The translations under genes and the position numbers were made by a program. This document shows positions 17,623 to 26,536 of a DNA stretch of 46,762 bases, piece by piece. A model generated the notes under the pieces. That model was not told the DNA's origin. It was given only the letters and a program-made list of their open reading frames with translations, and searched no databases. The stretch lies in the NCBI GenBank assembly GCA_021847735.1, contig JAJZQD010000011.1, positions 1 to 46,762 of the forward strand, read 5' to 3'. Each line of letters begins with the position of its first letter. The stretch's first letter is position 1. Source of the DNA: Bacillota bacterium (GTDB taxonomy: Bacteria; Bacillota; Thermincolia; Thermincolales; UBA2595).

Positions 17623-18156
17623 TCATCTCTTTGGTATTTTAAGCTGCCGGCCCACCTGTAAATTATCGGGGTTGTCAATATTATTGAAGGCTGCCAGTTC
17701 GTTAACCGGAATCCCCAACTCCTGGGAAATTTTCCACAGGGTATCACCTGGTTTTACTGTATATATGGAAAAATCGGTGCCCATACCCGGTGAAGACTGG
17801 TCAATTACAACAGTGGTGCCAACCCGGACCTGATTGAACAGTTCCTCAACATCCTGGTTATACATCCGGATACACCCGTTGGAAATTGCCCTTCCGATAG
17901 AGTCAGGCTGAAATGTACCGTGAATTCCGTAAGGGCCGTCAGGTATATCCAGGCCCATCCACCTTGTACCCAGAACCCCGCCAGGATTAACTGCTTTGTT
18001 GGCTATATGGTATGTACCGGTGGGGGTGGGTGTCTCTGGCTTTCCCACGGCGATGGGATAAGCTTTAGCCGCCCGCTGCCCCCTGACAAAATACAATTGA
18101 CGGTCATAGGTGTAGATTTGAATTTTGTTTTGGGAATAAACATTGTCGCCGTCCAT
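17623..18156 (-). CDS. L,D-transpeptidase (YkuD) with C-terminal LysM
   Basis: 177 aa. YkuD catalytic domain ~11-118 with the HG...S-x-GCIRM motif: H79 and nucleophile C95 in ISNGCIRM. A LysM peptidoglycan-binding repeat follows at ~131-175 (YTVKPGDTLWKISQELGIP...NLQVGRQLKIP). Forms or modifies 3-3 peptide cross-links. There is no signal peptide (start MDGDNVYSQ), as in the spore-associated YkuD of Bacillus, so a spore-cortex/coat role is possible. ATG preceded by AAAGGAGGTTATT. Confidence 0.93.
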   Translation of the reverse strand: MDGDNVYSQNKIQIYTYDRQLYFVRGQRAAKAYPIAVGKPETPTPTGTYHIANKAVNPGGVLGTRWMGLDIPDGPYGIHGTFQPDSIGRAISNGCIRMYNQDVEELFNQVRVGTTVVIDQSSPGMGTDFSIYTVKPGDTLWKISQELGIPVNELAAFNNIDNPDNLQVGRQLKIPKR

Positions 18157-18274
18157 AATAACCTCCTTTACCCTGTGAACTGTTCTCTTACATTATATGC
18201 AGCTGCCGACAAATTCGTATAACAAATGGTAAAAAAGGGCAAAATATCGCTGATTGATTAATGCGGAGGAAAAG

Positions 18275-19114
18275 ATGGGAAATAAGGTGCAGGGTACGTT
18301 ATTAATTATCGGCGGGGCTGAGGATAAAACCGGTAAATGCGAGATTCTAAGAAGGTTTGCAGAAGTTTCCGGGGGCGGAGATGCCATTGTTATCATAATA
18401 ACCACTGCCTCCCTGGAACCGGATCAAGTCGGCCGGGAATATACGGAAGTCTTTAAAAACCTGGGTGTAGGATATATTGAAGTACTGAATCTGGATTCCA
18501 GAAAAAGGGCCAACCACTCGTACATGACACGTCTATTGGAAAAAGCCACCGGAATATTTTTTACCGGGGGTGACCAGTTGAGGATAACCACTACCCTTGG
18601 TGGTACGGTGGCTAACGAGGGTTTGCGAAAGGCTTATCTGAGAGGTGCCTTAATAGCCGGGACCAGCGCCGGCGCTTCTATGATGAGCAATACTATGATT
18701 GTGGAAGGAGACAGTGAGCAGGCCCCAAAACTTAACACAATAAAGCTGGCCCCCGGTTTAGGGTTGCTGGAGGATGTTGTAATTGACCAGCACTTTGCCC
18801 AGCGGGGAAGGACCGGGCGGTTATTATCCGCTGTGGCCCACAATCCTTATATCCTTGGTATGGGAATTGATGAGGATACCGCGGTACTGGTTTATCCCGA
18901 TGCCAGGCTGGAGATAATCGGTTCCCAAACCGTTACGTTTATAGACGGGAGACAGGTGGCGTTTTCAAATGTTTCGGAGCTTACACCGGGACAGCCGCTG
19001 GCCATTGAACAAGCTGTTTTACATGTACTTCCCAAGGGTTTTGGCTTTGACTTAACAACCAGACTGCCCTTCAAAACGGAGACTGCGAAAGGAGAAAAAA
19101 ATGAAGATCGTTGA
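18275..19114 (+). CDS. cphB: Cyanophycinase
   Basis: 279 aa serine peptidase of family S51. LLIIGGAEDKTGK opens the fold, FFTGGDQLRITTTLGGT follows, and the nucleophile is S131 in AGTSAGASMMS. H in VIDQHFAQRGRTGRL is also conserved. Cleaves the storage polymer cyanophycin (poly-Asp with Arg side chains) to beta-Asp-Arg dipeptides. ATG 18275 is preferred over TTG 18254 because GCGGAGGAAAA lies just before it. The last 14 nt overlap cphA, so both are co-translated. Confidence 0.93.
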   Translation: MGNKVQGTLLIIGGAEDKTGKCEILRRFAEVSGGGDAIVIIITTASLEPDQVGREYTEVFKNLGVGYIEVLNLDSRKRANHSYMTRLLEKATGIFFTGGDQLRITTTLGGTVANEGLRKAYLRGALIAGTSAGASMMSNTMIVEGDSEQAPKLNTIKLAPGLGLLEDVVIDQHFAQRGRTGRLLSAVAHNPYILGMGIDEDTAVLVYPDARLEIIGSQTVTFIDGRQVAFSNVSELTPGQPLAIEQAVLHVLPKGFGFDLTTRLPFKTETAKGEKNEDR

Positions 19115-21761
19115 ACTCAGGCCGATAGAAGGAGCAAATATATACTCCTATAGGCCGGTTGTTAAACTGAAAATTGACCTTGGCAGGTTTGCCGGGGTTA
19201 CAACCGATAAGTTTTCCGGTTTTGCGGAAAACTTGGTTGGTCACATTCCTTCTTTAAAGGATCATTACTGTTCCGTTGGCAGACCGGGAGGATTTGTAGA
19301 AAGACTGAATGAGGGGACTTACGTCGGGCATGTCATTGAACATGTTGCCCTTGAACTGCAGCACCTAGCCGGTTTTAACGTGGTTTACGGCAAAACCGTC
19401 CGGGCCGAGACCCCGGGGACCTACTGGGTAGTAACAGAATGTGAGTCAAAGGAAGGTGGAATCCAAGCCCTTCGATGCGCATTTGAAATTGTTGGTTCAC
19501 TGTTGGAAAACAGGCAGATAGATGTGGAAAAAGAGATAGCCGGGATACGTGAGATTGCCGCCAGGTACAGCCTGGGGCCAAGCACGGGGGCAATAGCCGG
19601 GGAGGCCCTGAAAAGGGGCATCCCGGTAATGCGACTGGGAGAAGGCAGTATTCTTCAACTTGGTTACGGTAAGTACCAGCAAAAGGTGGAAGCCACTATC
19701 ACCGGCAGGACGAAGTGTATAGGCGTTGATATTGCCTGCGACAAGGTCCTGGTAAAACAACTGTTAACGGAGTCGGGTATTCCAGTACCCTGGGGAGGTA
19801 TTGCCAGGACAGAAAAAGAAGCCCTTGAAATAGCTGCCCGGATAGGGGATGCTATTGTAATAAAGCCCTTTGACGGCAATCAGGGAAAGGGGGTAGCGCT
19901 AAACCTTACCACCGGGAAGGAAATATCCCGTGCCCTTCAAGTTGCTCTCAGTAACAGTCCCAAAGCCATAGTGGAGAAATATGTCCAAGGGAAAAACTAC
20001 AGAATAACGATAGTCGGGGATCGGGTTGTAGCGGCATCGGAGCGCATCCCCGCTTTTGTAGTAGGTGACGGTTGTCATTCTGTTAAGCAACTGGTTGACA
20101 TTGTTAATTCCGACCCTTTAAGGGGTGAAGGCCATGAAAAGCCTCTCACAAAAATCAAAATTGATCCTATAGTAATTATGGTTTTGGCAAAGAAAGGCTT
20201 GTCGCCGGAATCGATCCCAGGTAAAGGTGAAATCGTCTATCTCCGGGAAAATGCCAACATCAGCACGGGGGGAATTGCAGTAGACGTTACTGGTCAGGTC
20301 CACCCGGAAACAATTCAGATGGTACTTAGGGCTGTACGCTTAGTAGGGTTAGATGTGGCAGGAGTGGATTTGGTTGCGGCGGAAATTGAGAGGCCGTTAA
20401 GTCCTGAAAACGGCGCCATAATCGAAGTAAATGCGGCACCTGGAATTCGGATGCACCATTATCCTGCTAAAGGAAAAGCCAGGAATGTTGCCGGGGCGAT
20501 TGTGGAAATGTTGTTTCCGCCGGGGTCTAAGTCCAGAATTCCTATTGTTTCTGTAACAGGGACCAACGGAAAGACTACTGTAACCCGGATTATCAGCCAC
20601 ATACTTCAAGGCACCGGTTGTACAGTTGGGACAACTACCACAGACGGTATTTACATTAACCGCCACAGAATAGTCAGTGGTGATATGGCAGGTCCCCGGA
20701 GCGCCCAGGTTATTCTAAGGGACCCTTCTGTGGAAGTTGCTGTTTTTGAAACTGCCCGGGGTGGAATTCTCAGGTCAGGTCTGGGTTATGAATACAGCAA
20801 TGTAGGCATAATTACCAACATAAGCAATGACCACCTGGGTCTCGACGGGATTGAGACAATGGAAGATATGGCGTATGTTAAGGCAGTGGTGGCTGAAGCT
20901 GTTCACAAAAACGGTGTAACAGTCCTTAATGCCGATGATATGTACGTTGCTCTCATAGCCAAGAGGGTGAAATCCGACGTTATATATTTTAGTATGGCAT
21001 CAGACAACATCACTGTTCGTCGGCACCTGGGGGTAGGCGGAACTGCTGTTTTTGTAAAAAACGCTTCAATTGTGGTCGCCCGGGGTGCAAAAACACAAAA
21101 GGTTTTGCCTGTTAAACACATTCCCTGCACCTTTGGGGGTCTTGCCCAGCATAATGTGCAGAATACCCTGGCCGCAGTCGCGGGCTGTGTCGCTTTGGGA
21201 ACAGAGCTTGAATTTATCAGAGAGGGATTACTTGGTTTTTATTCCGACGAGGATTACAATCCCGGAAGGTTCAATATTTTTGAAATTGGCAATTTCCGGG
21301 TTGTCCTTGATTATGGACACAACGAAGAAGGGTTTGCCAACACCTTACTGACCGTAAAGAAGTTAAAGCCGAAAAGAATTATCGGAGTGATAGGTATGCC
21401 GGGAGACAGGAAAAACGAGGATATAATAATGGTCAGCAAGGTAGCCGCACGAAACTGTGACTTTATCATCATTAAAGAGGATAAGGACCTGCGGGAAAGA
21501 GAGTCTGGGGAGGTTGCCGGTGTAATGAAAAAGGCCGTCCTGGAAACCGGGTTCAGCGAGAATCAACTTGACACAGTACTTTCCGAAACATCTGCTGTCA
21601 AGAAGGGATTGGATATGGCCGCCGACGGCGACTTGGTCGTAATATTTTATGAAAAACTGGAACCGGTGTTAAACCTGCTGCGGGAAATGCGCCGGGTTGT
21701 ATTTCCTGCCAAGGGGGAAGAAGGAGAAAACCTTGAACTGGTCTGCCGGAATATAGGATAA
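19101..21761 (+). CDS. cphA: Cyanophycin synthetase
   Basis: 886 aa, the expected length for CphA1. N-terminal domain ~1-160, ATP-grasp domain ~165-475 (HVALELQHLAG, VIKPFDGNQGKGVAL, IIEVNAAPGIRMHHYP) adding Asp, and a Mur-ligase-like domain from ~485 (VSVTGTNGKTTVTRI, TNISNDHLGLDG, VLDYGHNEEGF) adding Arg. Makes multi-L-arginyl-poly-L-aspartate from Arg and Asp with ATP. AAAGGAGAAAAA precedes the ATG, inside the 3' end of cphB. Confidence 0.96.
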   Translation: MKIVELRPIEGANIYSYRPVVKLKIDLGRFAGVTTDKFSGFAENLVGHIPSLKDHYCSVGRPGGFVERLNEGTYVGHVIEHVALELQHLAGFNVVYGKTVRAETPGTYWVVTECESKEGGIQALRCAFEIVGSLLENRQIDVEKEIAGIREIAARYSLGPSTGAIAGEALKRGIPVMRLGEGSILQLGYGKYQQKVEATITGRTKCIGVDIACDKVLVKQLLTESGIPVPWGGIARTEKEALEIAARIGDAIVIKPFDGNQGKGVALNLTTGKEISRALQVALSNSPKAIVEKYVQGKNYRITIVGDRVVAASERIPAFVVGDGCHSVKQLVDIVNSDPLRGEGHEKPLTKIKIDPIVIMVLAKKGLSPESIPGKGEIVYLRENANISTGGIAVDVTGQVHPETIQMVLRAVRLVGLDVAGVDLVAAEIERPLSPENGAIIEVNAAPGIRMHHYPAKGKARNVAGAIVEMLFPPGSKSRIPIVSVTGTNGKTTVTRIISHILQGTGCTVGTTTTDGIYINRHRIVSGDMAGPRSAQVILRDPSVEVAVFETARGGILRSGLGYEYSNVGIITNISNDHLGLDGIETMEDMAYVKAVVAEAVHKNGVTVLNADDMYVALIAKRVKSDVIYFSMASDNITVRRHLGVGGTAVFVKNASIVVARGAKTQKVLPVKHIPCTFGGLAQHNVQNTLAAVAGCVALGTELEFIREGLLGFYSDEDYNPGRFNIFEIGNFRVVLDYGHNEEGFANTLLTVKKLKPKRIIGVIGMPGDRKNEDIIMVSKVAARNCDFIIIKEDKDLRERESGEVAGVMKKAVLETGFSENQLDTVLSETSAVKKGLDMAADGDLVVIFYEKLEPVLNLLREMRRVVFPAKGEEGENLELVCRNIG

Positions 21762-21855
21762 ACTTCGGAACAGCTTGCCATAATTACTTCAAATTGAAGG
21801 AATTTCCCCGGTAATATCAAAAATTAATTAGTAAGTCAAAAAAAGGGGGGTTCCG

Positions 21856-22746
21856 GTGAAAAAGCTTAAGGTGAAAGCCCGGGCAAAAATAAATCTGACT
21901 TTAGACGTACTGGGGAAAAGACCAGACGGTTACCATGAAGTGGAAATGGTAATGCAGACAATAGAATTACATGACCTTTTGCTTCTCGAAGAAGCTGACA
22001 GGGGAGTTGTCGTCACCACCAGCAACCCGCTTCTAGCCGCCGGGGAATCTAATATCGCTTACAAGGCAGCCAGGCTGGTAATGGATGCGTTAGGGGTTGA
22101 GAAGGGGATCAGGATTCACATCATCAAAAATATTCCTGTAGCAGCCGGGTTGGCCGGAGGGTCTACTGACGCGGCAGCAGTGCTAAAGGGCTTAAACAGT
22201 CTTTGGGACCTAGGCCTTAGCAAAGATGAGGCTGAAAAAATGGGGGCCTCAATAGGGTCTGATGTACCTTTTTGTGTAAGGGGAGGTACGGCCCTTGCCA
22301 GAGGCAGGGGTGAAATCCTGTCAAACCTGCCCGATGCACCGGAAATGTGGCTGGTGTTGGCCAAGCCCCCGCTAGAGGTTTCCACCGCTGAAGTATATCA
22401 GAATTTTGACCCAGCACGGGTTAAAAGGCGGCCTGATACAAAACATATGTTGGAATCAATACATAACGGAAATAAGGCGGAAGTAATTGAAAACCTGGCC
22501 AATGTTCTTGAGACAGTTACATTTACCAGGTACCCTGAAGTGCTTCAGCTCAAACGGGTAATGGAAGAATCCGGGCTGCGCCGGACCCTCATGTCAGGCA
22601 GCGGGCCGACGGTATTTGGCGTCGCAGACAGCCGGGCCGCGGCCGAAGGGACTGCCAGGCGGCTTCGGGATAAACTGCCGGGAATGTTTGTTGCGGTCTC
22701 CCGGACATGGCCGACCGAGTGGCAGGAATTTCAAGGAAAGGGATAG
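21856..22746 (+). CDS. ispE: 4-diphosphocytidyl-2-C-methyl-D-erythritol kinase
   Basis: 296 aa GHMP kinase of the MEP isoprenoid pathway, phosphorylating CDP-ME at the 2-hydroxyl. AKINLTLDVLGKRPDGYHEVEMV is the N-terminal signature (substrate-binding Lys and Asp), PVAAGLAGGSTDAAAVL the ATP loop, and LMSGSGPTVFGV the third GHMP motif. GTG start after AAAAGGGGGG. First gene of the region matching the Bacillus ispE-to-yabO order. Confidence 0.96.
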   Translation: MKKLKVKARAKINLTLDVLGKRPDGYHEVEMVMQTIELHDLLLLEEADRGVVVTTSNPLLAAGESNIAYKAARLVMDALGVEKGIRIHIIKNIPVAAGLAGGSTDAAAVLKGLNSLWDLGLSKDEAEKMGASIGSDVPFCVRGGTALARGRGEILSNLPDAPEMWLVLAKPPLEVSTAEVYQNFDPARVKRRPDTKHMLESIHNGNKAEVIENLANVLETVTFTRYPEVLQLKRVMEESGLRRTLMSGSGPTVFGVADSRAAAEGTARRLRDKLPGMFVAVSRTWPTEWQEFQGKG

Positions 22747-22828
22747 AATAGTCTATATATCAGGCAGCCTTTGCAGGCTGCGGTGGGGTATTTTGCTAAA
22801 CTCTACAACCGCTGAAAGGAAGAGAGAG

Positions 22829-23518
22829 ATGGAGAGAAGGTTGGTTCCGGTTACTTTGGATAATTACAAGCCGTTGCGAGAAATTGTATTTGAATCATTG
22901 CGGGAAGCTATCCTCAACGCGATGCTCAAACCCGGTGAGCGCCTAATGGAGATTCAGCTTGCTGAAGAAATGGGGGTTAGCCGTACTCCGGTAAGAGAAG
23001 CCATACGTAAGCTGGAGCTGGAGGGGTTTGTGGTCATGATTCCCCGCAAAGGTGCGTATGTGGCCGGTATTTCCGTGAAGGACATTGCCGATGTTTTTGA
23101 GATCAGAACTGCGCTTGAGAGCCTTGCAGCCGGATTGGCTGCTGAAAGAATAACTGAGGAAGAACTAGAACAACTGGAAAGAATTTTGGTCAAAATAGGA
23201 GAATGTGTGACAAACAAAGACCTGGAACAGATAATCGAGATAGACACGGAGTTCCATGACGTTCTTTTTAAAGCCAGCCGCAACGAAAGACTGGTTCAAA
23301 TTGTCAGTAATCTGCGTGAACAGATTCAGCGGTTCCGGACAGCTTCACTGGCAACTCCCGGGCGAATGAAATATGCCTTCGAAGAACATAAAAAGATAGT
23401 CGAAGCAGTATCCGAAAGAAATGTGGAATTAGCCCAGACCTTGGCCAGGGAACACATTGAAAACGCCGAGAACAGCATGCTCGAAGTGTTGAACGAAGGT
23501 AAGGAACTGCAGAAATAG
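22829..23518 (+). CDS. GntR/FadR-family transcriptional regulator
   Basis: 229 aa. Winged helix ~15-80 with the family signature LREAILNAMLKPGERLMEIQLAEEMGVSRTPVREA..., then an all-helical FCD ligand/metal domain (IRTALESLAAGLAA, DTEFHDVLFKAS, FEEHKKIVEAV; the D, H and H are typical metal ligands). Effector unknown. ATG 22829 is chosen because the homology starts there, with GAAAGGAAG upstream; the longer frame reads back into ispE. It occupies the place of purR in Bacillus. Confidence 0.92.
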   Translation: MERRLVPVTLDNYKPLREIVFESLREAILNAMLKPGERLMEIQLAEEMGVSRTPVREAIRKLELEGFVVMIPRKGAYVAGISVKDIADVFEIRTALESLAAGLAAERITEEELEQLERILVKIGECVTNKDLEQIIEIDTEFHDVLFKASRNERLVQIVSNLREQIQRFRTASLATPGRMKYAFEEHKKIVEAVSERNVELAQTLAREHIENAENSMLEVLNEGKELQK

Positions 23519-23549
23519 ATTTTTAACCTAAACAAAGGGGAAGGAATCA

Positions 23550-24305
23550 ATGTTTGATGCTATTGTTATTGCCGGAAGCCCAAATTCCGGCCCGCTGCGC
23601 GAATGCAGTAATGAGGCCTATGAGGCAATGATTAGAATAGGGGAAAAGCCCATGATAAGATATGTTGTAGACGCTTTGTTTGAGTCAAAGCTTGTCAATA
23701 ACATCGCAATATCAGGGCCAAAGGAACTAAAAGATGAATTTCCTGAAGAAACCGTGAAGGTGGCCGGACTCGAAGGAACAGTTATCGGAAACGCCAGAAA
23801 GGCGCTGGACCTCGTTGATACTACCAAACCTGTGATAATAGCCACGTGTGATATTCCATTGCTCACCGCAAAAGCGGTTCGGGACTTCGTACAATTAAGC
23901 CAGGAAGAAGACGTGGACTTTTTTTATCCAATAGTGTCAATGGATGAGGTTCGGCGGCAATTTCCCGAAATTAAAAGAACATCGGTTAAGTTAGAGGAAG
24001 GCACCTTTACCGGGGGCAATCTCTTTATTGTAAACCCGGAAGCGGTCCCCAGAAGCGCTGCCAAGGCCCAGGAATTTGTCAATTTCAGAAAAAGCCCGGT
24101 TAAATTATGCCAGCTCCTGGGGTTAAGGTTCGTCTTAAAACTATTGTTTAGTCACCTGACGATTCCCGAGTTGGAAAAAAAGGTGTCTGAAGTATTGGAT
24201 ATAAAAGTAAAAGCGGTAGTCACGATGTTCCCCGAAATTGGGATTGATGTTGACAAACCGAGTGATTATTCAATAGTTTCCGACTACCTGGGAAAACCCG
24301 CTTAG
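23550..24305 (+). CDS. MobA-like nucleotidyltransferase family protein
   Basis: 251 aa. AIVIAGSPNSGPLRE resembles the nucleotide-binding loop of NTP_transf_3 enzymes but lacks the usual GGxxxRMG-K, and IATCDIPLLTAKAVRDFV carries the metal-binding Asp. C-terminal VFPEIGIDVDKPSDY is typical of MobA/GlmU-type transferases. Substrate unknown; it may nucleotidylate a sugar or cofactor. Lies 31 nt after the GntR gene, likely in the same transcript, with a terminator right after its stop. RBS AAAGGGGAAGGA. Confidence 0.8.
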   Translation: MFDAIVIAGSPNSGPLRECSNEAYEAMIRIGEKPMIRYVVDALFESKLVNNIAISGPKELKDEFPEETVKVAGLEGTVIGNARKALDLVDTTKPVIIATCDIPLLTAKAVRDFVQLSQEEDVDFFYPIVSMDEVRRQFPEIKRTSVKLEEGTFTGGNLFIVNPEAVPRSAAKAQEFVNFRKSPVKLCQLLGLRFVLKLLFSHLTIPELEKKVSEVLDIKVKAVVTMFPEIGIDVDKPSDYSIVSDYLGKPA

Positions 24306-24319
24306 TTCGGGTTTTTTCT
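24294..24319 (+). terminator. Intrinsic terminator after NTP-transferase gene
   Basis: AAACCCG / CGGGTTT stem followed by TTTTC. It overlaps the end of the coding region (stop at 24303-24305). Confidence 0.75.
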
Positions 24320-24347
24320 TTCCGCTAATTTTGGGAAGGGTGATTAT

Positions 24348-25568
24348 ATGAAAGGACCGATAAAATACGAGGACATAACGGAGGCCAGAAGAAGCATAGC
24401 TGAAATTGTAAGAAGGACTCCCCTCGACTATTCAACAACCTTTAGTGAAATATTGGGCCGGGAGGTTTATTTCAAGTATGAAAATTTACAGAAAACCGGT
24501 TCTTTCAAGATAAGGGGCGCGTACAACAAAATTTTAAAGCTAAGTAAAAGGGAGCGGGAAAACGGGGTAATAGCCGCTTCAGCCGGCAATCACGCTCAGG
24601 GGGTGGCATACGCTGCCGCCAAAGCCGGCTGCGACGCTACTATTATTATGCCTGAAGGTGTTACAATAGCTAAGCTTATGGCCACCAAAAGCTATGGCGC
24701 CCGGGTCATGCTAAAGGGGAGGACATATGATGAGGCCTATATCGCTGCTGAGCACCTGCGAGCGGAAAGCAAGGCAACCCTGATACATGCGTTTAACGAC
24801 CCGGCTGTAATTGCCGGACAGGGTACGGTGGGTCTGGAGATTTACGAAGACCTGCCGGACGTTGATACAGTCATCGTGCCCATCGGTGGAGGCGGGCTGA
24901 TTGCCGGAATGGCCGTGGCCTTAAGATACAATAATCCCGGGATCCGCGTAATCGGTGTACAGGCCGAGGGTGCCCCATCGATGAAAAATGCCGTATCCCA
25001 GGGTGTAGTAGACGAGCTGGAGTCAGTATCCACAATCGCTGACGGAATTGCCGTAAAACACCCCGGGGAACTGACTTTTCCGCTAGTCAGGGAATTTGTG
25101 GATGATATTGTGTTGGTCAGTGACGAAGAAATTGCCGAAGCCATTTTGATGATGTTGGAAAGGGCGAAGGTATTATGTGAGGGAGCTGGAGCTGTCGGTG
25201 TAGCAGCCCTCCTCCATAAAAGAATCGCCGGCACAGGTAAAACAGCTGTATTGATTAGCGGGGGCAATATAGATGTTCACACCCTCAGTATCATTATTGA
25301 GCGTGGATTGAGTAAAGCCGGCCGGTATTTAAGGTTCAAAACCGTTGTAGTCGACAAGCCGGGGGCTTTGCAGAAATTACTTGGTATTTTAGCGGAAACC
25401 AAGACAAATGTCATTTCAGTAAACCATGATCGGATTTTACCCCGTATCCCCATCTCCCGGGCCGAAATTCAGCTGGACCTTGAGACCAGGGATAACGAGC
25501 ATGTGGATGAAATAATTCGAGTCTTAACAACCAATGGCTACAAAATTACCAGAGAAGAATATGAATAG
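24348..25568 (+). CDS. ilvA: Threonine ammonia-lyase (PLP, with ACT domain)
   Basis: 406 aa. PLP lysine K54 in TGSFKIRGAYNK, substrate loop AASAGNHAQGVAYAA, phosphate-binding IVPIGGGGLIAG, and a C-terminal ACT-like domain (~330-404). Deaminates threonine to 2-oxobutyrate and ammonia. The length and single short regulatory domain are those of the catabolic TdcB/short IlvA type, which also serves isoleucine synthesis in clostridia. Next gene is ridA, 16 nt on. Confidence 0.93.
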   Translation: MKGPIKYEDITEARRSIAEIVRRTPLDYSTTFSEILGREVYFKYENLQKTGSFKIRGAYNKILKLSKRERENGVIAASAGNHAQGVAYAAAKAGCDATIIMPEGVTIAKLMATKSYGARVMLKGRTYDEAYIAAEHLRAESKATLIHAFNDPAVIAGQGTVGLEIYEDLPDVDTVIVPIGGGGLIAGMAVALRYNNPGIRVIGVQAEGAPSMKNAVSQGVVDELESVSTIADGIAVKHPGELTFPLVREFVDDIVLVSDEEIAEAILMMLERAKVLCEGAGAVGVAALLHKRIAGTGKTAVLISGGNIDVHTLSIIIERGLSKAGRYLRFKTVVVDKPGALQKLLGILAETKTNVISVNHDRILPRIPISRAEIQLDLETRDNEHVDEIIRVLTTNGYKITREEYE

Positions 25569-25584
25569 AAAGGGTGGATAAATA

Positions 25585-25965
25585 ATGATTAAAGAAATTG
25601 TTTCAACCGGAAACGCCCCTGCCGCCATTGGGCCTTATTCCCAGGCCGTGAAATGCCAGAACTTTGTTTTTACATCAGGACAAATACCGATTGACCCATC
25701 AACAGGGCAAATGGTATCTAGCGACATAAAAACTCAAACCTCGCGAGTGCTGAAAAACCTGGAGGCTGTTTTAATAGAAGCTGGGAGTTCCCTTGAAAAA
25801 GTTGTGAAAACTACGCTATTCATAAAGGACATGAACGATTTTTCTCAGATAAATGAGGTTTATGCCGGATTTTTTAAGGAAAATCCCCCTGCCCGGTCTA
25901 CCGTGGAAGTTGCCCGATTGCCTAAAAATGCCCTAATCGAAATAGAGGCAATAGCAATAGTATAG
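25585..25965 (+). CDS. ridA: 2-iminobutanoate/2-iminopropanoate deaminase
   Basis: 126 aa YjgF/RidA family. [13 protein letters not shown] and the C-terminal [24 protein letters not shown], with the substrate-binding Arg, are diagnostic. Hydrolyses the reactive enamine/imine released by PLP threonine/serine dehydratases, which matches its place directly behind ilvA. Corresponds to yabJ in the Bacillus order, just before spoVG. RBS AAAGGGTGG. Confidence 0.95.
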   Translation: MIKEIVSTGNAPAAIGPYSQAVKCQNFVFTSGQIPIDPSTGQMVSSDIKTQTSRVLKNLEAVLIEAGSSLEKVVKTTLFIKDMNDFSQINEVYAGFFKENPPARSTVEVARLPKNALIEIEAIAIV

Positions 25966-26014
25966 CACCTTTTCTCAGTATATTTAAAATTTTCTCAAAA
26001 TTTTTGTAATTCTT

Positions 26015-26043
26015 GAAGGAATTCTTTGGAAAATGAAGAATAT
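26015..26043 (+). promoter_or_regulatory. Sigma-H-type promoter for spoVG
   Basis: GAAGGAATT (26015-26023), 11-nt spacer, GAAGAATAT (26035-26043). This fits the sigma-H consensus RnAGGAwWW-N11-12-RnnGAATww at every defined base. spoVG is a sigma-H gene in Bacillus. Confidence 0.8.
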
Positions 26044-26091
26044 CGAAATTTAACGAACTAATTTTGACTGAGCAAAAGGGGGTTACAAAAA

Positions 26092-26349
26092 GTGAATGTT
26101 ACTGATGTAAGGGTGAGGAAGATTAATCTGGACGGTAAAATGAAGGCAATCGTATCTGTTACTCTTGATGATGCCTTCGTGATTCACGATGTCAAAGTTG
26201 TTGAAGGCCAGAACGGACTGTTTGTGGCAATGCCTAGCCGGAAAACTCCTGAGGGGGAGTTTAGGGATATTGCGCATCCAATAACTTCCAGTGCACGGGA
26301 GACAATTCAAACCGCTGTACTTGAGGCATACCAAAATGCCCTTGCTTAA
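26092..26349 (+). CDS. spoVG: Septation/sporulation regulator SpoVG
   Basis: 85 aa. [22 protein letters not shown] and [21 protein letters not shown] are the invariant blocks. Small RNA/DNA-binding regulator affecting septation and sporulation. GTG start after AAAAGGGGG. It sits behind a sigma-H-like promoter, precedes glmU, and is followed by its own terminator. Confidence 0.97.
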   Translation: MNVTDVRVRKINLDGKMKAIVSVTLDDAFVIHDVKVVEGQNGLFVAMPSRKTPEGEFRDIAHPITSSARETIQTAVLEAYQNALA

Positions 26350-26363
26350 GGCGACAAATAGTG

Positions 26364-26394
26364 AACAGGAGTACAAAGCTCCTGTCTTTTTTTT
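26364..26394 (+). terminator. Intrinsic terminator after spoVG
   Basis: ACAGGAG / CTCCTGT stem followed by an eight-base T-run. Confidence 0.85.
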
Positions 26395-26536
26395 GCCGGA
26401 AATTAGCAACTTAACTTTTTCGTAAACCGCAGGAAAAGTAATTTTTGTGTGGAATTAAATAGTATTCGGCAGTAATATCGTATAGTGTCGACGGTTTTAT
26501 TTGTCCGGTTAAATGATACACAGGGAGGAAAACGTT

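Noticed and set aside
22616-22828. N-terminal extension of the GntR gene into ispE
   Set aside because: The extension is out-of-frame ispE sequence; the regulator homology starts at the ATG at 22829 with a ribosome site.
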